Part shown: positions 7,167 through 15,259 of the stretch, piece after piece
How positions within the stretch are numbered: the stretch's first letter is position 1
Layout of the letters: the number at the start of each line of letters is the position of its first letter
IMG/VR virus record: IMGVR_UViG_3300036715_003906
Coordinates: 124,001-188,000 of that record
Source of the DNA: a virus
DNA: 64,000 nt
Reading direction: 5' to 3' (one strand)
Translations under genes and position numbers: made by a program
The notes under the pieces: generated by a model
Told to the model about the DNA's origin: nothing
Seen by the model: only the letters and a program-made list of their open reading frames with translations
Database searches by the model: none

Positions 7167-7664
7167 TCAGGGTGTGGGTTGCAGGGCTTCCCAGAGAGCC
7201 CGGATAGAAACTACCATTTTCTCTCCGTCCACGTCAAGCTCGACCTCTTCCTCTTCCCCGAGGCAGTTGTCCCGGAGGAGCGTCCGCAGCCGGTGGATGA
7301 GGTCCACTTCGTTCGGGGTGAAGAGGAGCGGGGCCTGCGAACCCGACACCACCTGATCGATGACCTCGAACTCCTGCACCACCTGCTGGAGCTGCCCCCC
7401 GACCAGCTCCCGGAAGGACCACCGCACGCGGTAGAGCCCGAGGTTGGCGTCGAGGGGGATCACGATGCTCGCGTAGTATTCCCCGAGGGCGGGGTTCGCC
7501 GGCACGCGGGCAGGGTTCCCCACCGGGGCCTCCAGACCCGTCGTCACGTCGGCGATGGCGTAGCTGATCTCGGCGGCATTGACCGGGAGGTCCGCCGCGT
7601 TGGCCAGGTAGATGTGCAGGTCCTGGCGGCCGAGCTGCTGCCCGCGGAAGAACGCGACGCCCAT
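7167..7664 (-). CDS. N-terminal extein of the three-piece virion protein + split intein N-fragment 1
   Basis: 165 residues. Residues 1-133 are a beta-rich virion domain (GEYYASIVIPLDANLGLYRV followed by RWSF, an Ig-like pattern also visible in the C-terminal part of the 20-residue-repeat protein next door), then a helix ending IHRLRTLLRDN. Residues 134-165 start with Cys and read CLGEEEEVELDVDGEKMVVS then IRALWEALQPTP: intein block A with C1, the ..EV..xDG turn and an I..LW..L helix. This length is typical of atypically split inteins (AceL-TerL type, IntN about 25-35 residues). The C-part is the start of the next gene downstream. Confidence 0.85.
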   Translation of the reverse strand: MGVAFFRGQQLGRQDLHIYLANAADLPVNAAEISYAIADVTTGLEAPVGNPARVPANPALGEYYASIVIPLDANLGLYRVRWSFRELVGGQLQQVVQEFEVIDQVVSGSQAPLLFTPNEVDLIHRLRTLLRDNCLGEEEEVELDVDGEKMVVSIRALWEALQPTP

Positions 7665-7667
7665 GGC

Positions 7668-8225
7668 TCAGTTCATCCAGGTGCTGTCGACGTGGTGCTC
7701 GCCCTTCAGCGTCTTGCTGATCTGGCGGACCCACGTCTCGACCTCCGCCGCGAACCCGAAGGTCTGCTCGGCCTGGAGTACCTTGCCGCGCGTGTCCTTC
7801 GGGCGGAAGTGGTCCACCTCGCTCGACGACCACTGTCGGAGGGCGTTCGACAGCATCGTGATCGCCCCCTCCCGTTGCGCCTTCTCCTCGCCACGGAAAC
7901 CCTTGCCGATAGCCGACCTGTACTCCTTGACGAGCTTCTCCCCCGCCGCCGCGGCCTTCTCCCCCAGGTCATGGATGTCCGCGTAGGCCACGTCAAACTG
8001 CTTCTGGACCTTGGCGCCGCCCTTGCCCTCCAGCTTCTTGCTGAGGTCGTTCACCTCGGCGAGCGCTTTCTTGAGGTCCTTGCCGCGTGCCTCGGACTCC
8101 TTGGCCGCGTGGTCGGCTGCCGCCGGCTTGACCTCGGACTTCCCACCCACGGGAGTCTTCTCCTTGGCTGTGAGGTCCAGGGCGATGAGGGTGCGAACCA
8201 GCAGACGATGCGCGATCAGGGTCAT
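7668..8225 (-). CDS. Helical/coiled hypothetical virion protein
   Basis: 185 residues from ATG 8225 (GGGGG just upstream); the upstream in-frame extension is non-coding in character. The N-terminus MTLIAHRLLVRTLIALDLTA is hydrophobic, followed by a Lys/Ala/Glu-rich coiled segment (DLKKALAEVNDLSKKLEGKG) and a C-terminal helical part. The stop is three bases before the N-extein gene. No family recognised; a small virion or scaffold-like protein is likely. Confidence 0.65.
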   Translation of the reverse strand: MTLIAHRLLVRTLIALDLTAKEKTPVGGKSEVKPAAADHAAKESEARGKDLKKALAEVNDLSKKLEGKGGAKVQKQFDVAYADIHDLGEKAAAAGEKLVKEYRSAIGKGFRGEEKAQREGAITMLSNALRQWSSSEVDHFRPKDTRGKVLQAEQTFGFAAEVETWVRQISKTLKGEHHVDSTWMN

Positions 8226-8248
8226 CCCCCGGAGTCCTGACAAGAACT

Positions 8249-10363
8249 CTAAGAACCCCAGCCGTAGACCCGGCAGCGCCCCACCGGGTGACAGCCGGCG
8301 CGGGCCACGGCATCCTGCACCCGGAAGAGCTGCTCCGCCGCCTCGACCCCGGAGCACGGGGTACGGCGCCAGGACCAGACCACGACCCAGGCCCCCGGCT
8401 GACCGCACTCCCCGACCACCCCCGCGACGTGGTAGCAGCCCAGATCATCCTGAACCGGGGCACGAACCGCAGGCCCGATGAGCTGGCGCGTGCCGTCCGC
8501 CCGGACCTGGTAGAGCGCGTAGGAGAGCCACACAGGGGCCACAGGAGCCCCCGTGGCGTCGGTGAGGCACAAGGCCAGGTCTCCCGGCCCGAAGATCCCG
8601 CCCCACCCGAAGGGAGGCCCGGGGCACACCGGGGGGAGAACAGGCTGAAGAGGCCGGACCACCTCGACGTTGGCGACAAGGACGCCCACCCCCACCAGGG
8701 CCTCGGGGAAGTACCCGTAGAAGAACCCGGCCCCCGCGGCGTGACCTGCAACGAAGTGGAGGACACGGGGAGCGCCGTCGAGGACACTGTCCCCCGTGAT
8801 CTGCCCCGACCCCAGGAGCGGGGGCATGGCCAGAATGCCCTCCCCGAACACGTACCCCGAGGACAGGTACAGCTCCGCCGATGTCTTGATAGCTGCGAAC
8901 CCGAAGGTCTCCGCACTGAACCCCCCCTGCCCCAGCACGATCCTCGTCGTGAACGGGACCCCCAGAGCGGCCTCGCTCGGAATCCCCACGGCCCCCGCGA
9001 TGATGTCGATGTGCGCCGCCGGAGTCCCGACCGCCTCCTCACTGGGAACCCCCACGGGCCCCAGCAAGAAGGCGAGCGTCTCCAGGCCGAAGGCTTCCGC
9101 GCGGAGAGCCCCCTGACCGAAGAAGGTCATGTCAAGACGCCCGAGGCCGAAGGCTTCCGCGCTCGTGACGCCCACAGGGAGCCCGACCCGGATGGCCAGA
9201 GGCACCCCGAACGCGGCTCCTCCGGGAATCCCCGAGGGGCCCACCACGAAGGCCGAGAACGACGACCCGAAGGTCTCCGCGCTGACCGCGCCCGTGCCCC
9301 GCACCATCAAGCGCTCGAAGCCGACCCCGAAGGCTTGCCCGCTCAGCACCCCCTGCCCGAGCGGCACGGTGACCTGAAGGGGAATCCCTACCGCAGCCGC
9401 ACTCCCGACCCCCGTCGCAACCAGGCCGAGACGGATGGCCCCGAGGCCGCTCGTGAAGGCCGAGGGGGCCCCCTGGCCAAAGACCGTGAGCTGCTCGGTC
9501 GCCTGCCCCGACGCAAAGGCCCCAGGGATACCCGTGGGGAGCAGGTTGGCCGAGACCAGGGGCGTCCCAAGGGCGAGCCCCGATGGCACCCCCGACCCCA
9601 GAAGGGTGAGGCGCTCCGTGGCTGCCCCAGAGACAAAGGTACTCGCGGCGCCTTGCCCAAGAGGGAACAGCCTCTGGGTAGCGACACCGAAGGCTTGCGC
9701 CGGTGTCGCCCCGGGCGGGGACAGGTCCCGGCCCACCACGGCCTGGCCCGAGGCAAAGGCGCTTCCGGCCCCCGACCCGAAGACGGTGAGCTGCTCCGTG
9801 GCCGCACCGGCGGTGACGGCGCTCGCCGTCCCTTGGCCGAGAGGGATGAACCTCTGGGTCGCTGCCCCGAAGGCTTGCGCCGACAGCACCCCGGAGGGGG
9901 AGGCCACACGAACCGCGGTCGCCTGGCCCGAGGCAAAGGCACTCCCGGCCCCCTGCCCCAGTGCGCTACAGACCTCGGTCGCCGTCCCGGAAACGAACCC
10001 CGAGAGGACCCCCTGGGGCCCGAGGGCGCGCACGACGGTCGGGGTGCCGGCCGCCTGGGCCGAGGGCACCCCCGTGCCGAGCACCGTGAGCCTCTCGGTT
10101 GCGGCCCCGAAGGCTCCCGCACTGGGGGCCCCGGAGACCCGAGCGAGTCGGGTCGCCGAGGGCTGCCCGAAGGCCCCTCCGCTCGGGACACCCGCCCCGA
10201 GGACCGTGAGCCTCTCGGTTGCGGTGCCGAACGACTCCCCGCCCGCGACCCCGACGGCAAGGGGGATCAGGGCCACCGCGGCCTGACCAAAGGCCACGGC
10301 CGCCGCCACGCCCCGGGCGGCGAACGTGGTCGCTTCCGACAGGTCGAAGAGTAGGCGGCTCAT
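8249..10363 (-). CDS. Tail-fibre-like protein with about 22 repeats of 20 residues
   Basis: 704 residues. From about residue 17 to 460 the protein is a run of 20-residue repeats with consensus GVPSAxAFGxATxRLxxLGQ (for example GAPSAGAFGAATERLTVLGT, GVLSAQAFGAATQRFIPLGQ). Only one copy near the end gains two residues. Gly at 1 and 9 and small residues at 4-7 suggest a beta-solenoid or triple-stranded fibre. The last about 200 residues are a globular Cys-containing end with VWLSYALYQVRADGTRQLIG and WVVVWSWRR, an Ig-like strand pattern also seen in the N-extein protein at 7167-7664. No signal peptide. Most likely a tail fibre or capsid appendage. Confidence 0.8.
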   Translation of the reverse strand: MSRLLFDLSEATTFAARGVAAAVAFGQAAVALIPLAVGVAGGESFGTATERLTVLGAGVPSGGAFGQPSATRLARVSGAPSAGAFGAATERLTVLGTGVPSAQAAGTPTVVRALGPQGVLSGFVSGTATEVCSALGQGAGSAFASGQATAVRVASPSGVLSAQAFGAATQRFIPLGQGTASAVTAGAATEQLTVFGSGAGSAFASGQAVVGRDLSPPGATPAQAFGVATQRLFPLGQGAASTFVSGAATERLTLLGSGVPSGLALGTPLVSANLLPTGIPGAFASGQATEQLTVFGQGAPSAFTSGLGAIRLGLVATGVGSAAAVGIPLQVTVPLGQGVLSGQAFGVGFERLMVRGTGAVSAETFGSSFSAFVVGPSGIPGGAAFGVPLAIRVGLPVGVTSAEAFGLGRLDMTFFGQGALRAEAFGLETLAFLLGPVGVPSEEAVGTPAAHIDIIAGAVGIPSEAALGVPFTTRIVLGQGGFSAETFGFAAIKTSAELYLSSGYVFGEGILAMPPLLGSGQITGDSVLDGAPRVLHFVAGHAAGAGFFYGYFPEALVGVGVLVANVEVVRPLQPVLPPVCPGPPFGWGGIFGPGDLALCLTDATGAPVAPVWLSYALYQVRADGTRQLIGPAVRAPVQDDLGCYHVAGVVGECGQPGAWVVVWSWRRTPCSGVEAAEQLFRVQDAVARAGCHPVGRCRVYGWGS
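8800..10320 (-). repeat. 60-nt coding repeat array (20-residue units)
   Basis: The array underlying the fibre protein: about 22 units of 60 bases, identical in length but diverged in sequence, so it is old rather than freshly expanded. Copies sharing GTGAGCCTCTCGGTTGCGG on the plus strand (near 10086 and 10206) are the most similar. Confidence 0.75.
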
Positions 10364-10379
10364 GCCCTACTCCCCGACC

Positions 10380-10901
10380 TCAGTAGTTCACCAGAACGAA
10401 GTAGTCGCCGGCCGTGGGCGTCGAAGTGAACGCGGTGTCGACGGTGATCACCTTGGTGACCCCGTTGTAGGCGATGGCCTTGCGCACCTGGCCAAAGAGG
10501 GTGCCGCTCGTGAAGAGCACGAGGACGTTGCGCCAGTAGTCGGCCGTCGTCTCGACCAGCGTGGTCGTGAACGCCGTGGGGATGTTCCCGACGTCCGAGA
10601 CGACGGTCCCCGTCGGATGACCGCCCGTGGACAAGGAGATGTCGTAGGGCTGGATATACGGCGTCTCGATCTTGAGCATGATCCACCCCGCGTCCATCTC
10701 CGCGGGGGTGAGCGTCACGTAGTAACGGCCGGACGCATTGATCTCGACAGGGAGGCTCGTCGTGTTGACGAAGCTCCCCCCATCCTTGCTGATCTGGACG
10801 TAGCCCGCCGACCAGACGAGGCCACTCTTGCGCGCCGGGGGGTTGGTGACGTCGATGGCCGGGAAGGGGATGTTCTGCTGGGTCGCTCGTCGAATGCTCA
10901 T
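10380..10901 (-). CDS. Beta-rich virion protein
   Basis: 173 residues, ATG 10901 overlapping the upstream stop by 4 bases. The N-terminal half reads AGYVQISKDGGSFVNTTSLP and GRYYVTLTPAEMDAGWIMLK, a pattern common in phage appendage/tail-fibre Ig-like domains. A C-terminal domain (TLFGQVRKAIAYNGVTKVIT) follows. No enzymatic motif. Probably a minor structural or fibre-associated protein. Confidence 0.65.
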   Translation of the reverse strand: MSIRRATQQNIPFPAIDVTNPPARKSGLVWSAGYVQISKDGGSFVNTTSLPVEINASGRYYVTLTPAEMDAGWIMLKIETPYIQPYDISLSTGGHPTGTVVSDVGNIPTAFTTTLVETTADYWRNVLVLFTSGTLFGQVRKAIAYNGVTKVITVDTAFTSTPTAGDYFVLVNY

Positions 10902-12073
10902 GACACGTACACCGCTCCCGGAAGGGTCAAGGGGCTCACCGTCTCGACGGTGAACACGATCTCCGCGTGCCAGACCTGGAACGTGCTGTCATCGATCAGG
11001 CCCTCGCGACCCCCGAGGATCGCCAGGCCCTCCCCGCACCGCAAGCTGATCGGGGCCAGACTGCCATCGTACAGGAGGTTACACTTGTCGGCCGCCAAGG
11101 GCGGCGTCAAGACCGAGTTGGCATCCTTCCCCCACGCAGCATACACCCGCTGACGAAGACGGCCCGAGCGCTGCTGAACGGCCACCGGAATCGTGACCCC
11201 GCCGTCCTGCTCCCATGTCAAGGGAAGGCCCTGGTTACGCCCGAGGAGGTCGGCGCGACCCGGACCGTAAGCGCAGTACACCCAAGGGGGCAGGACCGAC
11301 CGTGTGTCGTGTCCGATCGGGGCCACGGGAGTCAGACGAGGGGCTCCCGCCGCGTCCACCTTGCACAGACGGTACTGCGGCATGGTGGCCGTACCCGTGA
11401 CCCAGATGTCCAGGACGCGGACGGCCAACGTCACGCCGCTCCCCGTATTGTTCATCAGGGCCGCGAACGCCATGCCGTTGATCCGCGGGAAGTAGGACTC
11501 CCGCGTGCTGTACGTGTACGTAGCCCCGGTGGAGAGGTTGGTGACCTCCAGCGCGAAGAAGGAGGTGTGCCCGTACCCGAAGGTGGCGAGGACCACGGCC
11601 AGTCCTTCCCCGTCACGTAGAACGATCGACTCGACCACCGCCCCCATGCGGGCGCTGAACACACGTCCGAGGTCGAGGGGCGTCATCTTGGGGCCCCCGC
11701 CCGGGCGGGGGGCCACGGGAGTGGAGAGCGCCGTCGGGAGGAACATGGGGCAGTCGGTCCGGTTCCCCAGCGTGGACGTCTCGAGCACCGTGGTGGGCGT
11801 CGTCACAAAGGTGACTTGCGAGGGAAGGTTCGGAGCCGACGTGTCGTGCTTGGCGGGGGCCACGGCGGTCCCCCCGACCACGCTGGTCACGCGAGAGAGG
11901 CGGAACTTGGCCATCCCGGAGGGGTCCTGCCCCGTGTGCGGGAAGAGGGTCACCCGACGGACGTTGATCACCCCGTTGGGAGGGGCGCCCGTGTTGAAGA
12001 TCCCGACGACGCTGTCCTGCAAGATAGCAGAATAAGCAAAGGGCGTCCGCATGGTGTACGTCGCGAAGGTCAT
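10898..12073 (-). CDS. Large beta-rich virion protein, relative of 12617-13138
   Basis: 391 residues. The N-terminal part carries KFRLSRVTSVVGGTAVAPAK then HDTSAP, and the C-terminal part GEGLAILGGREGLIDDSTFQ. The smaller protein at 12617-13138 has the same two elements (SAVTPVKHDTSSP and RAGFGFQVFHSG), so the large one looks like an expanded paralogue with an internal duplication. Starts at ATG 12073, overlapping the previous stop. Receptor-binding or appendage function is a reasonable guess only. Confidence 0.65.
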   Translation of the reverse strand: MTFATYTMRTPFAYSAILQDSVVGIFNTGAPPNGVINVRRVTLFPHTGQDPSGMAKFRLSRVTSVVGGTAVAPAKHDTSAPNLPSQVTFVTTPTTVLETSTLGNRTDCPMFLPTALSTPVAPRPGGGPKMTPLDLGRVFSARMGAVVESIVLRDGEGLAVVLATFGYGHTSFFALEVTNLSTGATYTYSTRESYFPRINGMAFAALMNNTGSGVTLAVRVLDIWVTGTATMPQYRLCKVDAAGAPRLTPVAPIGHDTRSVLPPWVYCAYGPGRADLLGRNQGLPLTWEQDGGVTIPVAVQQRSGRLRQRVYAAWGKDANSVLTPPLAADKCNLLYDGSLAPISLRCGEGLAILGGREGLIDDSTFQVWHAEIVFTVETVSPLTLPGAVYVS

Positions 12074-12606
12074 CGATCGTCACCCACTTCCTCGACCGCG
12101 GCCTTCGTCGAGGCCGCCACCACCCGCGCCTTGAGGGCTTGCCCGCTGTCGAGGTGGGAGCGTGCCGTCTGCAAGGCCAGCAGGTAAAACATCTCCAGCT
12201 CCGCCGCCGACGACAGCTCGATGCTGGTGCCCTCCATGGACCCCCACCGCACCGGGTAGGTGAACAGGGGGTGATTCCGGCTGACATAGGCGCTCGTGAG
12301 CTGCTGCTGAGCACCGGGGGTCAAGCTGAACAGGGGGCCTTGCTCCGGGGGGAACCGGAAGCCCTCCGCGATCAGAGCATCGGTGCGCAGGTCGATGGCC
12401 GCCCTCTTGGCCTTCTTGGCATCCAGCACCTCGGCGGCCTCCTCCAGAGGGAGGATCTCGTGCTCCTCGACGCGCTCACAGATCCGTGCCCCGTCGGTCT
12501 GACGAAGCGCCCCAAACCACACGTAGAGAACCCCGTCGGAGTCGATCTGATCGATCACCCCGCTCCGTCCCTGTACCGTGATCGATCCGCCGCACTCCAA
12601 TCCCAT
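12070..12606 (-). CDS. DUF4376-like tail-associated protein
   Basis: 178 residues from ATG 12606; upstream in-frame codons are out-of-frame sequence of the preceding gene. The first 60 residues are beta-rich. Residues 70-178 (KRAAIDLRTDALIAEGFRFP, then LFSLTPGAQQQLTSAYVSRN) match the DUF4376 pattern found in tail-fibre assembly or tail proteins: R...T..LI..GF.F...FSL...Q..l. Family assignment by memory of the pattern, not by search. Confidence 0.6.
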   Translation of the reverse strand: MGLECGGSITVQGRSGVIDQIDSDGVLYVWFGALRQTDGARICERVEEHEILPLEEAAEVLDAKKAKRAAIDLRTDALIAEGFRFPPEQGPLFSLTPGAQQQLTSAYVSRNHPLFTYPVRWGSMEGTSIELSSAAELEMFYLLALQTARSHLDSGQALKARVVAASTKAAVEEVGDDR

Positions 12607-12616
12607 GGGGCCACCC

Positions 12617-13138
12617 TCACGTCGCCGCGTCGGTGAACTCGATCTCGAAGTCGTTGGTGCCCACGATGGTGACCCCCGAGTGGAAGACCTGGAACCCGAA
12701 CCCAGCCCGGCACACGATGGGCTCGATGTTGGTGTCCCCGTACCCGGCGTTCCATACCTCGGCGAAGGGCACGAGCAGCTCCCACTCATCCTGCGTGTTC
12801 GACGAGACCGTGGGCTCGTCGTTCGACCAGAGGAAGCGGCGGAAGATGTCGGTCCCGGTCGTGGTCTGGCCCGTCCCCGCGGTCGTGTTGACGTCGAGGG
12901 CCGGGCTGCTGGTGTCGTGCTTGACGGGAGTCACCGCGCTACCCGCCGAAGCGGCCGTGAGGCGCCGGATCTGCATGGTAGTGAGCACGCCGGTGACCGC
13001 CGTGACACCGTTGTTGAACTGGTAGGCCCGGAAAACCCTGATGACGCGGGTCGCGCTGGCCCCGTTCATCACGTTGATCATGTCCTTGGTGGCCGCAAAA
13101 GCCACACCGCCCGACGTCGCACGCCACGTTGCCGCCAT
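12617..13138 (-). CDS. Beta-rich virion protein (small paralogue of 10898-12073)
   Basis: 173 residues from ATG 13138. Contains SAVTPVKHDTSSPALDVNTT and GFGFQVFHSGVTIVGTNDFE, matching two regions of the 391-residue neighbour downstream. The frame is continuous upstream with the genes at 13139-13465 and 13466-13801, with no ordinary stop between them. An in-frame TTA sits two codons before this ATG (TTA TCC ATG). Could be a separate protein or the end of a fusion. Confidence 0.6.
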   Translation of the reverse strand: MAATWRATSGGVAFAATKDMINVMNGASATRVIRVFRAYQFNNGVTAVTGVLTTMQIRRLTAASAGSAVTPVKHDTSSPALDVNTTAGTGQTTTGTDIFRRFLWSNDEPTVSSNTQDEWELLVPFAEVWNAGYGDTNIEPIVCRAGFGFQVFHSGVTIVGTNDFEIEFTDAAT

Positions 13139-13465
13139 GGATAACCTCGTTCCGATGCTGATGATCTTGCGGTCCTCGGCGGGCCGCGGGGCCGAGAAGA
13201 GGAGCATGTCACCCTTGCCATCCCCACGATCCCCGACGACCCGCTGCTCGACGATGCCCGCCCGGAGGCGCTCGAGGGCTCCCTTCAGCTCGTCCCTCTT
13301 GGGCCCGGGAGTCAAGGTGCGGTAGCGGTCCACCTGACGGGGCAGGGCCCAGGCAATGACCCGTTTCAAGGCGGGAGCGGACAGGGTGGCCGGGACGTCG
13401 ACCATCCAGCCATCTTCCGCGGACCAATGGAGGCGAAGGGCGCGCATCTGTTGGTCCGGGGTCAT
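13139..13465 (-). CDS. Small hypothetical protein, in frame with both neighbours
   Basis: Begins at the ATG within TTTATTTATGACC (MTPDQQMRALRLHWSAEDGW) and runs about 107 codons to an in-frame TTA at 13142-13144, after the plausible tail DRKIISIGTR. No TAA/TAG/TGA separates it from the following gene in any frame at this junction. Amphipathic helices with Arg/Leu; not recognised. Confidence 0.5.
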
Positions 13466-13477
13466 AAATAAATCCGG
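13462..13477 (-). promoter_or_regulatory. Promoter-like motif GATTTATTTATGACC
   Basis: A member of the recurrent junction element. Here the motif includes the start codon of the downstream gene. It also contributes the in-frame TTA (13469-13471) at the end of the DUF6527-like frame. Confidence 0.35.
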
Positions 13478-13801
13478 CCGGGAAGGCAAGGCAAGGCAAG
13501 GCAAAGGGATGGTCTGCCCCGCGAGGGCGTGAGTGCAGTTGCTCAGGTAGACCAGGTTGCCCCCCTGAACGAAGGAGTGGCAGACGCGCCGCTCGTTGGA
13601 CTCCCCCCAGGTGTACTGGACCCGGATCGAGGGGGAGAAGGTCGGGGCCTCCTCGTTGCCGTCGAAGGACCCCTGAGGGCCACCGGGCGTCGCCGAGTTG
13701 TCCACCTGGATGCTGGGGTCCATGTCACAGCCGGGGCAGAAAAAGGACCCGCCCAGGGGGGCGTCCTCGCCCTGGGCCGTGCGGTACGTCGTGCGGTGGA
13801 T
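13466..13801 (-). CDS. DUF6527-like Cys/His protein
   Basis: About 110 codons containing SFFCPGCDMDP, FDGNEEAPTFSPSIRVQ, RRVCHSFVQGG and NCTHALAGQTIPLP. This is the characteristic DUF6527 pattern (CPGC...W/F.GN...PTF.PS...CHSF...G...L..C.H.LAGQT). Cys and His suggest metal binding; the function of the family is unknown to me. The start is not clear: no ATG/GTG/TTG lies in frame, and I give an ATC at 13801-13799 behind AGGG as the best guess. A GGCAA repeat and an in-frame TTA mark the 3' end. Confidence 0.6.
13485..13504. repeat. Pentanucleotide tandem repeat (GGCAA)x4
   Basis: Four perfect GGCAA units on the plus strand (TTGCC on the coding strand) at the 3' end of the DUF6527-like frame. 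A change of one unit would shift the reading frame into the following gene. Confidence 0.8.
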
Positions 13802-13819
13802 AACAGCCCTACCCCACCC

Positions 13820-13830
13820 GGGGGATAAGC
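13820..13830 (-). promoter_or_regulatory. Promoter-like motif GGCTTATCCCCC
   Basis: The minus strand reads GGCTTATCCCCC between the 13858-14265 gene and the DUF6527-like gene. Fits the CTTRTNCCC consensus of the junction element. Confidence 0.3.
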
Positions 13831-13857
13831 CATTCCTCGGGGTGGGACGCGAGACGG

Positions 13858-14265
13858 TCAGAGCTTGAAGATCCGGTTGGCCCCGTTGTCCCACTGGATG
13901 GCAACGTTGCCGCCCGAGGGGGTGAAGGGCACGCCCGTCATGGTGTCGAGGTAGGCGATGAGCTGGGCCGTCGCGTCCGTGCCGGTGTGCTTGTAGATCA
14001 GGACCGCACTGACCGTCGACCCGGTCACGAGCGAGAAGGTGACGTCGTCGGCATCCGCCACGCCCGCGGTGGCCGTCTTGGTGGTGAGCGACCCGCTCAC
14101 GGACACCCGAGCACCCCCCGGGACGTCGGTGAGGAACTGATCGGTCGTCAGGTTGACGGTGTAGGCACCGACATTGATGAGGATGCACCGCACGTCGTCG
14201 GTGAGCCAGTTGAGGGTGCCGTTGAGGTAGCCCTCACGGCCCTTGTCATAAAGAGCGTTCGCCAT
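13858..14265 (-). CDS. Beta-rich virion protein
   Basis: 135 residues, MANALYDKGREGYLNGTLNW, starting three bases from the previous stop. The pattern of a short helix, then AYTVNLTTDQFLTDVPGGAR, then strands ending with FTPSGGNVAIQWDNGANRI, resembles small decoration or tail proteins that occur next to fibre genes. Not assigned to a named family. A promoter-like CTTATCCCC lies 30 bases downstream of its stop. Confidence 0.65.
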   Translation of the reverse strand: MANALYDKGREGYLNGTLNWLTDDVRCILINVGAYTVNLTTDQFLTDVPGGARVSVSGSLTTKTATAGVADADDVTFSLVTGSTVSAVLIYKHTGTDATAQLIAYLDTMTGVPFTPSGGNVAIQWDNGANRIFKL

Positions 14266-14267
14266 GG

Positions 14268-14654
14268 TCAGGTCTCCGTCACCACGAGTTGTCCGGCAGG
14301 GTACAAAATCTGATCGTTGAGCTGGATAGTGCGAGGGGCGTTCATCGGGGCGAAGTACAGCAGGTTACCCCCCGAGGCCGCATCGAAGAGGCCGAAGGCC
14401 ACCACGGTGCCCCAGGGAAACGTGGCCGGGGAGAAGGTCACCAGGGCCGCGTTGCTGCTCGTTCCGTTCACCGCGGGGTTCCACGTCGCCGCCTGCCGCA
14501 CATACCCCCCGCCCGAGACTTCCACCCCTCCGCTCCCCGGCGTGGGGATCGTCGTGAAGAGCCCCACGTAGATGCCCACGGGGGCCGTGAAGGCTACCCT
14601 CCGCAGCAAGAAGTCGAGGAGCGAAGTGCTCAGGTAGTAGGACTTGCTCGCCAT
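14268..14654 (-). CDS. 128-residue virion protein, paralogue of 15612-15998
   Basis: 128 residues from ATG 14654, overlapping the previous stop; longer upstream readings are not protein-like. MASKSYYLSTSLLDFLLRRV, VGLFTTIPTPGSGGVEVSGG and WGTVVAFGLFDAASGGNLLY align throughout with the equally long protein at 15612-15998. The motif (Y.GLFT..P...G.E.SGG.Y.R...) occurs in many phage tail or capsid-appendage proteins. Confidence 0.75.
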   Translation of the reverse strand: MASKSYYLSTSLLDFLLRRVAFTAPVGIYVGLFTTIPTPGSGGVEVSGGGYVRQAATWNPAVNGTSSNAALVTFSPATFPWGTVVAFGLFDAASGGNLLYFAPMNAPRTIQLNDQILYPAGQLVVTET

Positions 14655-15259
14655 TAGCAGCCCTTGCCCACAAATGAAACCTTGACCCCGCCGCCCGGAG
14701 AGCAGCCCTCGTTGCCCTGGGCGACCACGTCGTAGTCCCGGGCGATCACCTGGAGCCCCGCGGGGTAGTTGACGAGGACCCGCCAGTACCCGGTGGCATT
14801 CGGACGCCACCGGAGGCTGTAGTACCCGGAAGCACCGGGGATCTCGCTCCAGTAGATGCGCCCCGACTGGACCTGGGCATCACTCACGGCCACGCCCGGG
14901 ACAAGAGCCCAGGGCTGCACCAGGTTGTTGAAGAAGACAAGGCACGTCACGTCCCCCGGGGTGAGCCCCGGGACGCGACGGAAGCCGTCCCCGGAGAAGA
15001 AGTCCGCCTGGTCGAGCAGCGTGGTGTTGTTGGGGGTCGAACGACCTTGGGTGGGCCCGCTCATGCCCCTGCTGCTCTGACCAGAGGATAACTCAGGTCG
15101 CCAGGGACCTTCCACCTGGGGGCCCACCTGCACCTTGCTCTCGTCGATGCGCAGGGGACGCGGCAGGGGAGCGGCAAAGCCCTCCTCGGGCTCGACCACG
15201 ATCGCGCACTCCAGCCAGACGGTCGGGCCCTCGGAAGCGGAGGACGGGGGACTGGCCAT
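14654..15259 (-). CDS. Virion protein(s) in one frame: possibly 56-residue + 136-residue products
   Basis: Open from ATG 15259 (TGATG coupling) for 201 codons. An in-frame TTA at 15089-15091 after VEGPWRPE is followed nine codons later by AGGGGC and ATG 15064 (MSGPTQGRSTPNNTTLLDQA). The downstream part is beta-rich (YWRVLVNYPAGLQVIARDYD) and would stand as a 136-residue protein. So either one fused protein or two. Coordinates cover both. No family recognised. Confidence 0.55.
   Translation of the reverse strand: MASPPSSASEGPTVWLECAIVVEPEEGFAAPLPRPLRIDESKVQVGPQVEGPWRPELSSGQSSRGMSGPTQGRSTPNNTTLLDQADFFSGDGFRRVPGLTPGDVTCLVFFNNLVQPWALVPGVAVSDAQVQSGRIYWSEIPGASGYYSLRWRPNATGYWRVLVNYPAGLQVIARDYDVVAQGNEGCSPGGGVKVSFVGKGC

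Noticed and set aside
7116-7230. The plus strand at 7197-7221 encodes SPDRNYHF, the same peptide as the middle-extein start on the minus strand at 6235-6212.
   Set aside because: The DNA match is about 20 of 25 bases in inverted orientation. By a rough estimate several such pairs are expected by chance in 64 kb, and the plus-strand ORF here is a shadow of the N-extein gene.
8800-10320. Possible satellite or CRISPR from the 60-base periodicity.
   Set aside because: Periodicity is at protein level with diverged DNA, so it is a fibre repeat.
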